Part shown: positions 32,016 through 43,925 of the stretch, piece by piece
Numbering within the stretch: the first letter of the stretch is position 1
How the letters are laid out: each line of letters begins with the position of its first letter
Origin: Orbilia blumenaviensis
Lineage: Eukaryota; Ascomycota; Orbiliomycetes; Orbiliales; Orbiliaceae
DNA length: 64,000 nucleotides
NCBI GenBank assembly: GCA_036872755.1
Contig: JAVHNS010000003.1
Coordinates: 1 to 64,000, forward strand
Reading direction: 5' to 3'
Position numbers and translations under genes: made by a program
Notes under the pieces: model-generated
The model's input: only the letters and a program-made list of their open reading frames with translations
Database searches by the model: none
What the model was told of the DNA's origin: nothing

Positions 32016-32699
32016 CTAGAAGACGGACTTGAGGATCGACTTGACTTTAGCAACGCTGCAGCCGCCCGTTCCGCAGAGCCTAACCATCTTGAAGTAGACA
32101 TCCGCGATTCTGCGGCATTCAACTCCCTTCCAGCTCTTCCAGCCGCTATATTGCTTGCAGACATTGTACATGTCCTTCTTGAAGTTGCTGTCAATCTTCG
32201 AGCGGCTTGTGCCATTGAATCTCTTCTGCTTCTTGTAGTTCCTGTATCCGAAATCGTGGCGCTGGCATGATGGGAGGAAGTTGTAACCACGCGGCTTGTC
32301 CTTGTTGATCTTGAGGGCTTTGGCGACAGCTTTTGGCACAGAGCAGCCGTCAGAACCCCAATCAAGAGGCGGGCTCATAAACTTCTTGTTTCGATAATTT
32401 TTGATGAAAGTGTTGATTGGCGTGTGGAACAGAAGGCCATCAGTTCTGCAAGAGGCAGAGCATTGAGGATCACGCTTAACAAATTCCTTTCCAGGAAGCT
32501 CAGCAGCGTCAAAGAGTTCCAAATCCCCTTCATCGTCATCGATATAGGTAATTCCATCGATGTCTCCGACGGAATCTACATCAGCGAGTGGCTCTGCGGC
32601 CCGGATCTCAATAGTGTCGACAGGCTGTGGAGTTGGGGTTGCCTTGGCCAGGGCGGCCAAAGTCGTGGAGAGAATGAATAAAACTTTATTGAAGTGCAT
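32016..32699 (-). CDS. Secreted fungal phospholipase A2, 227 aa
   Basis: Fungal/bacterial type secreted phospholipase A2, which hydrolyses the sn-2 ester bond of phospholipids with calcium. The open frame extends to 32774, but the Met at 32699 begins a clear signal peptide (MHFNKVLFILSTTLAALA). An acidic pro-region follows and ends in a Lys-Arg (75-76) suited to Kex2 cleavage. The mature part has the family landmarks LDWGSDGCSVP (112-122) and CQRHDFGYRNYK (145-156), where His148-Asp149 is the catalytic pair. Cysteines are spaced for several disulfides. Single exon, no damage visible. Such enzymes take part in membrane-lipid signalling and nutrition, and some are symbiosis-associated; the role here is not shown. 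Confidence 0.93.
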   Translation of the reverse strand: MHFNKVLFILSTTLAALAKATPTPQPVDTIEIRAAEPLADVDSVGDIDGITYIDDDEGDLELFDAAELPGKEFVKRDPQCSASCRTDGLLFHTPINTFIKNYRNKKFMSPPLDWGSDGCSVPKAVAKALKINKDKPRGYNFLPSCQRHDFGYRNYKKQKRFNGTSRSKIDSNFKKDMYNVCKQYSGWKSWKGVECRRIADVYFKMVRLCGTGGCSVAKVKSILKSVF

Positions 32700-34990
32700 T
32701 GTGACCGGCCTCGGTGTAGCTGCTGTGCAGTAGATATAATATATGAAAAATAGCGAAGGAGATCTGTTGTACAATACAGAAAGGAAGATATTCTTCAGAC
32801 CCTAAAAGCTGAGATTGCTTGATGATGATGGAGAATTAAAATATTTCATCAACTTCTTTGAGCGCCCTTTTTATAACCATTTCATACAACAGCTTTGCCC
32901 CCATTCTTCAAATGTATCCTAAGATTGAGATGTCGTTATGCTGAAGGTGCTTTCCACTGGCAGGCCATAGATTCAATATTCGGTATCGGAGTCTGGACAA
33001 CGATTACAATATTCTGCGGGTGGAATTTAGAGTAAGCATAACGTTTGGGAAGAAAACTTTTCTATATCCTAGCCAGTAATAAAAATATATTTGACAAAAA
33101 GGTATTACTTTCGAATACACCATGTCAAGCTCACCCACCTTCGCTGCCATTGGCCGTGCGTTGTTCTGTTGTAAAATTAAGCTTCAATTTTTCGCCTTGT
33201 TGTTTCGGATTCTAGCAGCCGCGACAACCTATAAGTAGGCCCATGCATCTGTCAACACCCCGGATTAAACTCAGCACTTGCGACAAACTGCCAAAAAAAG
33301 GACATTTGCCCCCCCGCATTTCATTTTGGGCTGCTTTAACCGTCGGCTGAGCTACCGGTGTATGCAGGGCCCTTGTGGTAGATAATAGCTGCCTGATGGT
33401 TGGTGACACCGTTCACCGCGATCCTCCGCTTTTGCCATAACATTATCCAGATCTTATCGATTCTCTCCTCGCATGTTTCCGCAGCGCGTTGCGATAGCTT
33501 CTCGGTATTTGCCGACCTGAAAACGGGCTCCTTCCAGAAATAGTTGCACCTAACGTGACCGCCAATCTCCCCCCTTTTTTTACATCTTTACAGTTCATAT
33601 ATTTATAGGGTTGGTAACGTTAACATACGTTGTTGAAGCAGGTAATGTCAACGGAGGCGCCTGTTTAGCCGTTATCCTAACGTTAATATGACCACCACAA
33701 ACAGTATAGCGGAATATAATAACTTTCCCATGAGCAAGGGCGCTCGGTGGCATGTGAAAAGCACACCCATTAAAAGCTCAACTACCTTGACTTTAACGTT
33801 ATTAACATTTAAACTCCCGAATAGTTTGAACTCTGACACTACTCTAAGTAGCCGCGAACATGGTCAACAAAATACAATTCACTTTTGGCACAATCTCTCG
33901 AATGAGAACTCGACCGCGCATTTTGCTAGTTGTCAAGTAACGAAATGAAAGGGTCAGCAAGAGTTGGGGGCCTTGCCAGAGCTCCGACGTTGTTGGAGAT
34001 TTCAAAATCCTCGCGCCATATCTCGATATCTCTCTGTTGTTCCGACTTGGTATCACTACACATTCGACCGGTCAAATATCTACCCGTGTCCCGATAATTA
34101 CTTCCTTCATAGAAAACGGAGCGAAAGATCAACGGCCGACAATAGTTGCAGCCAGTACCTGCAGGATGCACAGGCCCGATGGCATGCCAATTCCCTAGAC
34201 TGGATATTCCAACAGAACCCGGCTTTCGGAATTCGGAACGCTGGCAACATCGACACCACCTTAGATCACCACTTCCTGCAAACTGGCTTTCTAAATCCGC
34301 TCTAATTTCTTAGATTTGAAACCTCAACCTTTACTATCGGCTACTTTTTGAGACCAAATTCACCCGGTTACACATCACTATAGTATTATCACAACAGTAG
34401 AAGTCATGGCACTGCACTAAGGGAATAGATTTATACAAATTCGAAGATTCCGTTGATATCATGATGGGTTTAACTCGTAGCCAGAATCAACAGATCGTGT
34501 GCCAGCAACTTCGAGAACCCGCTTTAAGAACGCTTGATATATATTTGAGAGGGCTCTAAGGTATGAACATATACACAACCGATTAATTCGGCTCGTGTTT
34601 ATAGTTTTAATTCGCATCCATCACTCAAAAGCTTCGGGGTAGATGGTTCGTACAATACGATTAGCAGGAGACTCAATCACGCTTAAGCCATAATCGATGT
34701 CTTTTCTTAAGTGACAAGTAAGTTAGATGGTGGAGGAATCAAACGGTAAGCACGTAGACTTCATAGTCATAGCAATTTTTTTGACTTTGGCCACCCGAAA
34801 ACTTTTGAAAGTCACCTCTATCCGTCTATTGGACTTAAAAAAAACCCATCATCAAATGAAACATAACTTAATCTTGCTGCCCTTGATTTCAGGCGGACAA
34901 ATTATTTATATAATTTATATTTCGTCTCCTAGCATATTCTAGACGAAATGCTAAAGGGCTGATGCATATGACTGTTTTTGTTTTTAGCTG
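32700..34990. other. Gene-poor region, left part
   Basis: No gene supported. The longest open frame, 33964-34305 (+, 113 codons), has no motif and no clear promoter. GTTAAC/ACGTTAA-type short palindromes cluster around 33615-33685. The phospholipase promoter must be in the first few hundred bases. Confidence 0.5.
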
Positions 34991-34997
34991 CACCGAT

Positions 34998-35257
34998 TAA
35001 TCGTCTTACCAGCAGGTTACAGCCCCCTGAGCATACTCGATGATGTTAAGTCAGGAAAGCCTATAGCTAGGCCCCTAACAAATTCGAATGCAGGCCATTG
35101 GGTTTCATACTGGACATTCCGTTTCTCCTCGGACGCTATCGGCATTCGCACGGACTTGGTTGAGGATAATGTGTACGATCATATGAGGACGTCGGCATGG
35201 TGTGTTTTTGGTAGTCAGAACTTGAACGCTCCCCCAATTAATAGCGTAAGATGTTAG
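34998..35257 (+). other. Unassigned open stretch, possible isolated exon
   Basis: From a good 3' splice-like site (TTTTTGTTTTTAG at 34976-34988) one frame stays open for about 86 codons to a TAG at about 35255. Its translation looks protein-like (RLIVLPAGYS, NAGHWVSYWTF, RTDLVEDNVYDH). It has no start codon early on. I do not recognise it and found no convincing partner exon, so it may be a gene fragment or chance. Confidence 0.25.
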
Positions 35258-37752
35258 GAATCCGCTTAGTACTTCAGAAATTCAAGTTCACAATATAAGC
35301 CTTCTCGAAGTCGTTGGAGAAGCAGGATACCAGCGAATTCTATCTAGGACAACTCTAGTAGATAGGGCTGCCACCCAGCCGTTCTAAGGGGCCGTCATAT
35401 ACAATACCTCTGACTCGAGATTTCGGTTTCACACTTACGAAGTCCTACAGCCGAATATTCGAATATATCATAGGTTATGGCAAGCATACAGTACTGCCGA
35501 GGCTGTGAACTCCCACGGGATCGTTAACTAAGCCGTGGATCCGTCATTTTCTATATTTCGTTTAGCTGAAATTTCAGGGGAACGATTTCAGCCTTTCCCA
35601 CGTAAATGAGATTCGCGAGGTTAGAGAACTGTGAGATTTCCGGCGAAATCCGCAAACAGAAACGCCGGTTGACGCCAACCGTGTGGCGCTCCAGCTAGCT
35701 CCAGACTCATGGCAAGGTAAAGTTACTCCGATAATCCAACAAGCATGTTGCAGGCCGGGATTCCCGCCCGCGCTAATTTATGTGGAATATACAGGCAACT
35801 GATAGGATGTACCGATACATGTGCGAGGTATTTACTTCTCATAGTTGGTCTGATCCTGACAGCTTTTCCTATTGAGCTTGTAGTTATAGCGCATCCTATT
35901 GGTCCGCTGACCTCTAGGTGACTAGAAAAGCACATAATGATCCGAGTATACATGTGAAAGGAAATTTCTAGAAATAGAGAGGTAGAGGCTGAGGACGCCA
36001 ATACCCTCCATCAACCCCGCTTTATTGTACCTCTTTAGGTAGATCGTCGCGGCTAACCATTCCCCGCGACTATTGGTCTAATCTCTGGATCTTCTTTCAA
36101 ACGCGGATTGTGTGCCTTAGATGTTATTTTGTCGATATCGCGATCTATATTGTAGGCGTTGACAGATCGATTGCATAGTAGGATTGGGAATGTGAATGCT
36201 GGCAGGGAGAACCTGAGAGGTTGCTACGAAATTGCGAAGACCCAAGCTCAGTACGAGGAAAGAGGAGTTGCCCCGTACAACTTAAGAGAAGGTGAAGGGG
36301 AAAAAAGGATCCCGGACGTAATCAGTCGAATTCCGGCCCTATGGCCTACAGGCATCTCGGTATCCGCGGTGGTTGGCATAATTTTTTTAGCTAACATGGG
36401 CCACGCTCGACAGGCTCTAGATCTAGGCCGGCAAAGTCGGTGTAGACTGCAGCGCGAGTATACTATTTAGTACATGAGTTCCTTCGCAACGGTATATTCC
36501 ACGTTATATTCCGCAAGACATCTAAAACGTTCGCTAAAGTTGGGTCTGCGATGTACGGGTGAGTTTCGAGGCCGTAGGTGAATGTCGAGACCGGCGTGTC
36601 ATGTGGATGTGTTGTATCATGTCTTATTTCAGATGGGGGGCCGGTGGCCTGCTGAGGCGAGAATGCAATGATCTTTATGGAGGAGCTTCCTACATAAGTT
36701 AACTTATGTGCGATAAACGTCGAGTTTCTGATCGAATTGCATCAAATACAAATGCTACGGCGTAAACTTGGACCGGACCGGACCGGTAATTACTTGGATA
36801 CCTTTGACACGACATGTCGATAGCTGAGCAGCAATTAACTCAGCCAGCGGCGCATGTGAGTTAAGTCAGGTATCGATTCGATATCGGAGTTCCATGCAGC
36901 GGTTTAGCGAAGCATAAGCAAAACTAAGCCTAAACCAGGCTAACTACCTGATAGACTTGATATCCATTCCGGATTATCGAATATGAAGTACCCGGCTCCC
37001 TCCAACGATATTAATCGAGCCTTCCGCTCCAAGAATACCAAGGCTGCACCACGGAGCTGATTACTGTGAATCAATCCTTAGTAAGTACCTAATGTAAGAT
37101 CCTGTGGGGTGAATCGAATCGAATCGTTACCGACTTGTGCCGATGCAGTGGGTGGGGACAAGGATACCCCGCAAAAACTTCCCGCCTCTGCTGCCCATCG
37201 CCTGAGTCTCGACGACCATGGTAAGTACAAGTACCCGTAAGGTTCGGAACCACTCGACCAATCAACGATCGATCACCGACGAATTCTCTATTCCTTTCGA
37301 ACTTTTTCGTGCCAGCGGCTAGCTCGTCTCGATCGAACTGCTTCTGTCCGCCATGCCGCTAACCAAATGTGGCCGAAGAACGCGCACTGTCACTCGCACG
37401 AAGGGATTCTGCAAACGACTAGAGATAAACGGATACGTGTAAGCTGCTAGCTTCCTTTCTCCCATTGCATGTTCCCTTCGTCCACTGACGCGCAACCCCA
37501 ATGGTTTCGAGATAAGATTAGGTCCCGCGTCCGTGCAGTTTTGCGGGGTACATTTCACCCAAAGCTTGTCTCGCGAGCCCCTCACAATTCTGAAACTCTA
37601 TTTTCTGGGGTTTCGCCGAACTAGGCCGTTCGCTGAACTAGTCATCCCGATGACATCAATGGTATCTTGTGGGGTTGCACGCATCGAGAACGATTCCTGG
37701 TGCGGAATATCGTCCTTCCCTCGGTCCTTCTCGATCCTTGTACCCGACAGAG
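35258..37752. other. Gene-poor region, right part, and ADH upstream region
   Basis: No gene supported; 36159-36470 (+, 103 codons, TTG-type start) lacks any motif. Short simple repeats include (GGACC)3 near 36773-36787 and (GAATC)3 near 37113-37127. The final few hundred bases are C/T-rich in parts and serve as the alcohol dehydrogenase promoter. Confidence 0.5.
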
Positions 37753-37761
37753 CATATATAG
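37753..37761 (+). promoter_or_regulatory. Probable TATA box of the alcohol dehydrogenase gene
   Basis: CATATATAG about 140 nt upstream of the ATG at 37900, followed by a C/T- and CAA-rich leader typical of strongly expressed fungal genes. Confidence 0.65.
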
Positions 37762-37899
37762 TTCCCTTCTCGCCCTTCAATTGAGTTCCAAATCATCAAT
37801 TCAAACATCAGCTCTCAATCACTCGATAACCCAATCATCAACATACACAACCACTCATACCAATCTGGACATTATCTCGATCCTTCCTCAATATCAACA

Positions 37900-39066
37900 A
37901 TGGCAAGCATCCCAACCGAACAATGGGCGCAAGTCGTCGAGAAGACTGGAGGCCGTAAGTCAGCCTACTATCCTCTGAAATATCTTACTATCAATCTAAC
38001 AATCCATCACAGCCTGCGTCTACAAGAAAATCCCAGTCCCAAAGCCAGGTCCAGATGAGGTCCTCATCAACATCAAGTTCTCCGGCGTCTGCCACACCGA
38101 TCTCCACGCCATGATGGGTGACTGGCCATTGGCCACCAAGATGCCGCTCGTTGGCGGCCACGAAGGAGCTGGCCCCATCGTCGCCGTTGGTGAACTTGTC
38201 AAGGACCTCAAGGTTGGTGATTTGGCCGGTATCAAGTGGTTGAATGGCAGCTGCATGTCCTGCAGCTACTGCCGCCAGGCCGACGAGCCACTCTGCGGAA
38301 CCCCTGACCTCTCTGGGTAGGTTATCTTCTAGTTACCACACTTTCGACCCCCCACTTACCATTTTTTAGATACACTGTTGATGGTACCTTCCAACAATAC
38401 GCCATCGGTAAAGCTGCCCATGTTGCCCGCATCCCACAGGGCACAGATCTCCAGGCCGTTGCTCCAGTCCTCTGCGCCGGTATCACTGTTTACAAGGGTC
38501 TTAAGGAGTCCGGCATCAAGCCCGGCCAATATATCGCCATCGTTGGTGCAGGTGGTGGTCTCGGATCCCTCGCCCTCCAATACGCTAAAGCCATGGGTTT
38601 GCATGCCATTGCCATCGACGGCGGTGAAGAGAAGAGACAGCTTTGCAATGACGCTGGCGCCGTTGCATATGTCGACTTCATGACTAGCAAGGACTTGGTC
38701 GAGGAAGTCAAGGCTGCCACACCCGACGGCCTTGGACCCCACGCTGTGCTCCTCCTCGCTGTCACCGAGAGGCCCTTCCAGCAGGCTACCCAATACGTCC
38801 GCGCCCGCGGTACCGTCATTTGCATTGGTCTCCCAGCCAATGCTTTCCTCAAGGCCAGCGTTTTCGACACTGTCACCCGCATGATTAACATCAAGGGTAG
38901 CTACGTTGGAAACCGACAGGATACTGCCGAAGCCATTGAGTTCTTCAGCAGAGGCCTCATCAAGGCCCCATTCAAGGTTGTTGGCCTCAGCCAGTTGAAC
39001 GACATCTACAAGTTGATGCACGAGGGTAAAATTGCAGGCAGATATGTCGTTGACACTTCTAAATAA
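37900..39066 (+). CDS. adh1: Zinc alcohol dehydrogenase, fermentative ADH1 type, 351 aa
   Basis: Medium-chain NAD-dependent alcohol dehydrogenase interconverting ethanol and acetaldehyde in the cytosol. Exons are 37900-37954, 38013-38316 and 38370-39066; the introns have GTAAGT...CACAG with a CTAAC branch, and GTAGGT...TTTAG. Catalytic zinc ligands: Cys45 (GVCHTDLH), His68 (GGHEGAG) and Cys155 ([11 protein letters not shown]). Structural zinc ligands: Cys99, Cys102, Cys105 and Cys113. The Rossmann motif GAGGGLG follows at about 178-184. The length equals the usual ~350 residues of the tetrameric yeast/fungal class. Third positions are C-rich, in contrast to neighbouring genes, suggesting high expression. 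It ends GRYVVDTSK, as is typical of the family. Confidence 0.98.
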
Positions 39067-40415
39067 ATGTGTACATCAAAACCAAAATCTTGTTTGACAG
39101 AAAAGTCTGTTGTTCTGTACCTAGCTCTATACCACCTTATGTATTCTAGTGGCGTATAATGAAGCCAACTCCTCATTGAATCAGTCTCAAACCTTGCTAT
39201 ACCACTTCATACGGCCTATCATCCATGGCTAGATTTGTGCTGTGCTCGTTTACAATTTACTCCCTCGAATACGCAAGAGGTTTGGATGGCGCGAGGTCGC
39301 GCATGTTATGATGCTCTAGCTCAAGACAAAAATCATCCATGCATCGATTAAGATGATGAAGTGTAATGTAAATTGAAGATTCAAAAGAGATTTCTTACAC
39401 GTGCCATAATGCTGAAGGAAAGTCGCCAGAAACTTCGGCCCGAATCCAGTCGCTGTAGACAGGCGTTTACCAGGCTGGATCCCCGCGAACAGGATACCGC
39501 GCGACAACGCCGACGACGGGGCCCGGGGGGTCAGTCTTCACGCTTCAGAAGTTTATACAGCTGTATTTTGCTCAAATAATACCGAAGCTAATTCATCCAA
39601 CCAATGATGGAGTATATGTTTTAAGTGTAAAAAGCTGGCTAGGAAGAGATGAATGTTGTTTAAACAGATGCGAATTTATGAACAATGTGTACCTGCGTGA
39701 CTTTGGGTAATTCAATATTAACTTCCGGTTAGTTTCGAACACTATTCTTTCCAAAGATTTGCTGGACTGCAATTGCCGGTTATCTGTTGGGATTGGTAAC
39801 GACTGGTGTCTCCAACATCTTCACAATTCACGGATATCAGCAGCATAGATATTCCTTTGAATACATGATTTTATCGCGGTAAAATCAAAACTCACGATCG
39901 ATAGCTATTGAAACCGTGTCATTCATTCTCTAGAGGTTCATATTGAATTCCGGAGGTGAATTCTGAAAGGTTTTGCTGGTGTCTGATCTGGCACTAAAGT
40001 AGCTCAGATCTTGATTGCCAGATCAAGAATATTCGGATTTCACACGGTAATACCAATTCCCAGCATACCATCCCACGCAAACATCTGTTTTCCTCCCGCA
40101 AGACTCCGAATCTAACCGGAAATAGCACACGCACCACATGCCGCAGAGAGCGGTTGCTTCTAATCATCTATATTAATAATTTAAAACCTTATTACATATG
40201 CAAAGTGCCTCACTGCGACATGGAAACTGCTTGATTAACAATCCAAACTAAAGTCAGTTAAGTTTAACACATTCATGAAAACCAAATATTGCAAACGCCC
40301 ATGATCCAAACCTCTGAACTCCCGCTAAATCCCTTCGAATAGTCGGGTTAAATGCATTGAAAAAAGGGGGGAGGTAAAAGACATTCCAAGGAAAGAAAAG
40401 TCTAAGAAATAATAA
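39067..40415. other. Intergenic between convergent ADH and Sec14-like genes
   Basis: Short open frames only (under 70 codons). No repeats or RNA genes recognised. It contains the 3' untranslated regions of both flanking genes. Confidence 0.5.
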
Positions 40416-41494
40416 CTATCTTTTTACCCCATCCTTCGTTCCAGAGATAAGAACAGTCTGCGTTCCTTCAACGTCTTTCCAGCGCAGCGGGCCAGAAGTG
40501 AACGGGATATCATGGCACCCGGCATCAACCAAAAGCCCTCTCAGCTCTTCATCCAAATTAGGAGCGTCACCGAATTTCCAATCTAAATTCCCACCATACT
40601 TCCTTGGAATATTATCTAGATGGATGTGTTCTGTGAGAGTGGACGTAATGTTTTCGGGGGCTAGGAAGAATATCTTAGATGCAGTGGCCGCATCAAACCA
40701 TCCCTTCGCCCAATCCCAGATTTTCATAAAACCACTGGGCGCCCCAATGACAAAGACTTTCTCTAGGGCTTCGGGATAGTAGCTCTGCGCAAGAGTGCTA
40801 GCATCCCTTAGATGACTCCTTAACGCCCAAAACTGGGCAAAACCCAATCCTGTTATATCTACGATATTCACAGTAGTTTCTATCGGTATATTCGGATTCG
40901 GTCGCGTTTTTATGGAAGAGCACAGAGGCACAACAAAGTTTGTGGAATGTTCTGCGATCACCACCAGGCGCTGGGTCGTCGCAGGAAGGTTGGATTTGGT
41001 GCTTCTGGCTCCAGTCTTTGCAGACTGGTAGTACTGGTTCATTTTCCGATTATCCAATGCTCCGACCTCGTAGACCTGTATTGGAACACCGTTTTTGTCT
41101 CGCCTGCCGGTCCATTGTGGGTACTTAGTAGAGGGTTAGCCACTGTACTCATTTTAAAAAGGCTTATAAAAACTTGGTGTTTTACATATTTCCGTGTCTC
41201 TTCAAATTCATTGACATCGAAATTGTCGTAAATCTCGTCTATGCCACTGGTTTTACGCCATTTCTCTGTTGCCCCAAACTGTTGACATGCGGCTGCCAGC
41301 TTGAAGCGACCGGCTCGCAAAAATTTCAGAAGATGCCCGTCGTCATGGGTAGCAGGTACTGATCTTTTTTCGTCAATAATGATCTCAGGGGTGTACAATT
41401 GTTGGTCTGATAGGAGAATTTTAAAGTCAATGAGCGCCGATGCCTGATCGTTGTTCAGATGCCCAAGTTTCCCTTCTGGCCGAGCATTTCCCAT
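40416..41494 (-). CDS. Sec14-like CRAL-TRIO lipid-transfer protein, 338 aa
   Basis: Binds and exchanges phosphatidylinositol or another lipid between membranes. Exons are 41494-41186 and 41123-40416; the 62-nt intron (41124-41185, GTAAAA...CTAAG, branch GCTAAC) restores YPQWTGRRDKNGVPIQVYEV across the junction. The N-terminal CRAL-TRIO-N helix region has LLKFLRAGRFKLAAA (about residues 54-68). The lipid-binding lobe shows NIVDITGLGFAQFW, ASTLAQSYYPEALEKVFVIGAP, the gate-helix region ASKIFFLAPEN, and NIPRKYGGNLDWKFGD near the end, all in the order expected for Sec14p. The length matches the usual 300-350 residues. Intact. Confidence 0.95.
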
Positions 41495-42501
41495 CTTGTT
41501 ATATTGTGTGGTTGGTTTGCAGTTAATTGGTATCTTTCCAATTATAATTATGATAGTATGAACGAGCCTGTGAGATGATTTTCTTTGTCAAAGAAAAAAA
41601 AGATATGAAAGTCAATAAAGAGCCAAAGGTGGGTTGCGCCGATACTTTTATTCGAAGCTTGTGTGGAGACCCAAAAGAGCTTATATATGTTCCCCATTGG
41701 CCAGTCGTGACGCTCCTCCATAGCAGAGGGGCTGAGCGCCACCCGTGGGAACTGCCTGACGAAACGCTATCTTGATATATTTGAAACCTGATCAATCGAT
41801 TTGTGTTTGATTTGTGTTTCTTGCTTTCTGAGAAGGCTAGACGCAGCCTGCTGACGCCAAGAACATTGCCACCCATTTTCTTCCTACTTTCTTTTTTTTG
41901 TTAAAGGTTAATTTTTATGTTTGACACAAAGGTTTAATCAAAAATTTGGAGACGGTATACATAAGTGGAGCCTAGGGTGTATCTATACATGTAAGTACGC
42001 GTGTACACGATGCCCCGCTTGTTTGGTAGTTAGTTCAGTATACTGGTCAGCAAGAAACATTTGACGCAACCGGTCACGCAAGCTCTCAACTACCCTGTCC
42101 CCATGCACGCTAGCTGAAGAATTGATTTGTTCAAACCTTCTAGACTGAATGCATGAGCGACAGCCCAGGGCAGCTTAGCTCCTAGATATCACATACATAG
42201 CTGCCATAGTTTTCGACCCAGGAAGATATACCAAAAATTCCGCTAGTATCTATTTATCATCGTCGAGTAGGGGATATACTAAATTTCCTAAAAACACGTA
42301 CACTATCTATATGTATATGACATCATAATAATAACATCCATTATACGGGCAATTACGAAATTAGGCTCAGACTAGGTAAACTCCTAAAAGCCCTCACTGC
42401 AGCTCTTGAAATTGATCTGAACGCTAATACTGTGAAACTGATGCATGCAGGATGTATGTATATGTATATATATATCTGTGTCTGTGTCTGTGTCTGCGTC
42501 T

Positions 42502-42545
<44 letters not shown>

Positions 42546-42785
42546 CTTTGAATGGACACATAGTTAACGTAAACACCCATTCTCACTGCTCGAGCTCATA
42601 GTGGTAGCTCAGTGTATATCTGCATACGTAGCTAATACCCCCCAAGACTAAAGGTTCCTGAACAGACAGGGCTATACAAGTAGCACAGAACTTTGCTCTC
42701 TACAAGAATAAGACCCAAATTATGATGTATAGAAGTATTATGCGCCGACATCTAGATTGACATCCATCTCATGCGTATTTTAAGC
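41495..42785. other. Intergenic with a TG-rich microsatellite
   Basis: No gene supported (41523-41876, minus, 117 codons, without motif and in the presumed Sec14-like promoter). The microsatellite at 42475-42543 is listed separately. Confidence 0.5.
42475..42543. repeat. (TCTGTG)n / (TG)n microsatellite
   Basis: About six TCTGTG or TCTGCG hexamers followed by some sixteen TG dinucleotides, next to a (TA)n-like ATGTATATGTATATATATA tract. Confidence 0.95.
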
Positions 42786-43925
42786 CTAGTCATCAGAAGG
42801 TCCACCATTATTAAATACAGACCCTAGTTCTGTTTCTGTGTAATTGCTCCTAGGATCTCTTTTCACGATACTCCCGGAGCCAGAACTGAGACCGGGACCA
42901 CCAAACCTGCCACCCAATCCCAAAATCCCAAAAATATTACTCGGAGGATCATCGGGCCCCTTGTCATTACTCGGGCCCTCCAAATAATATGGCTCGTTAG
43001 TCCCCGGCGCGAGCTGCCGGGACTTCTTCCCCGCTCGTCTACGATATGGGCTGTAAGGCTGACTGCTTCGATAGAATTCACTGCGCAGGGGGCGGCGGCG
43101 TGCATCGGCAGCGCTCCCGGCGGGATTACTGATTTGCTGTTCCGGCTCGTCCGTAGATTGAACATGGAGCTCACAAGAGCAGCCTGCGCAGATGTAGAAA
43201 AGATAATTTAGTTATAGTAACAGAAATGCTTCACATATGTAGCATTACTTGTCTTTATCCTCTCTGAGCTAAAGACTCATCTGTTTTATTTTGTTCATCG
43301 TACTATAGACAGGTATATAAGGCTGTTTATAGATCAACTTACCATAAAAGTGTTTGCAGATAGTCAAGGCAGCTGGGTCACAGCGTAGGTGCCATCCATC
43401 ATATCCACCGTCCCGATTATGGAATATTCGCGCGAAGCCAGTAATCAGTATCGTCGTGCCATCTGCTTGAGGACTGCAGCGACAAAAGTCACAATCAAGC
43501 TGCAAGTCGACACTAAGATCTAGGCGCCCCAAATTCAAACCCGGCCCATGCTGTCTCTCTAGCCGCAGCCAGGCGGCTCGATGCGCTCTTATTGCCATGA
43601 TTTCAGAATTTAGACTTCCCGTGGTGGCGTTCGCGTTGACATCGAATCTCCGGGGATCAAACCCATGATATTGTTGATGCCTTCCGGGGTTACAAACAAC
43701 TCTCCAAGATTCTGACTGGAGTGAGCTCCCAGCATCTCCAGCTCGTGGTGTGATCAGGTCTCCAAAACCTCGCAGATCACTCGAGACACCAGAAGACGCA
43801 CCAGGTTCCCTGATTCCTTGTGTGAGACCCATCGTCGATGGTATCCCTAAAGAAACGGATAGACTAGGCAACAGACTAAACGAACAGAAAATAAGGTAGC
43901 TAAAGAGAGGTCCCTCATAGCGCAT
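42786..43925 (-). CDS. Unrecognised secreted protein, 326 aa
   Basis: I do not recognise this family. Exons are 43925-43343 and 43183-42786; the 159-nt intron (GTAAGT...GCGCAG) keeps the frame and places CSCELHV just after ICKHFYG. The Met at 43925 starts a hydrophobic signal sequence (PLFSYLIFCSFSLLPSLSVSLG); the frame itself is open a little further up. The first exon has a Cys cluster (CDFCRC at about 165) and C...C residues near its end. The second exon is Pro/Ser/Gly/Arg-rich and probably disordered (EPYYLEGPSNDKGPDDPP, a Gly-rich stretch) with a Lys-Arg (KRDPR) that may be a processing site. The organism, location and composition would suit an extracellular or effector-like protein, but this is inference. 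Confidence 0.7.

Noticed and set aside
38356..39021. 221-codon frame antisense to the alcohol dehydrogenase exon 3
   Set aside because: Produced by the biased codon use of the ADH gene; the sense protein is unmistakable.
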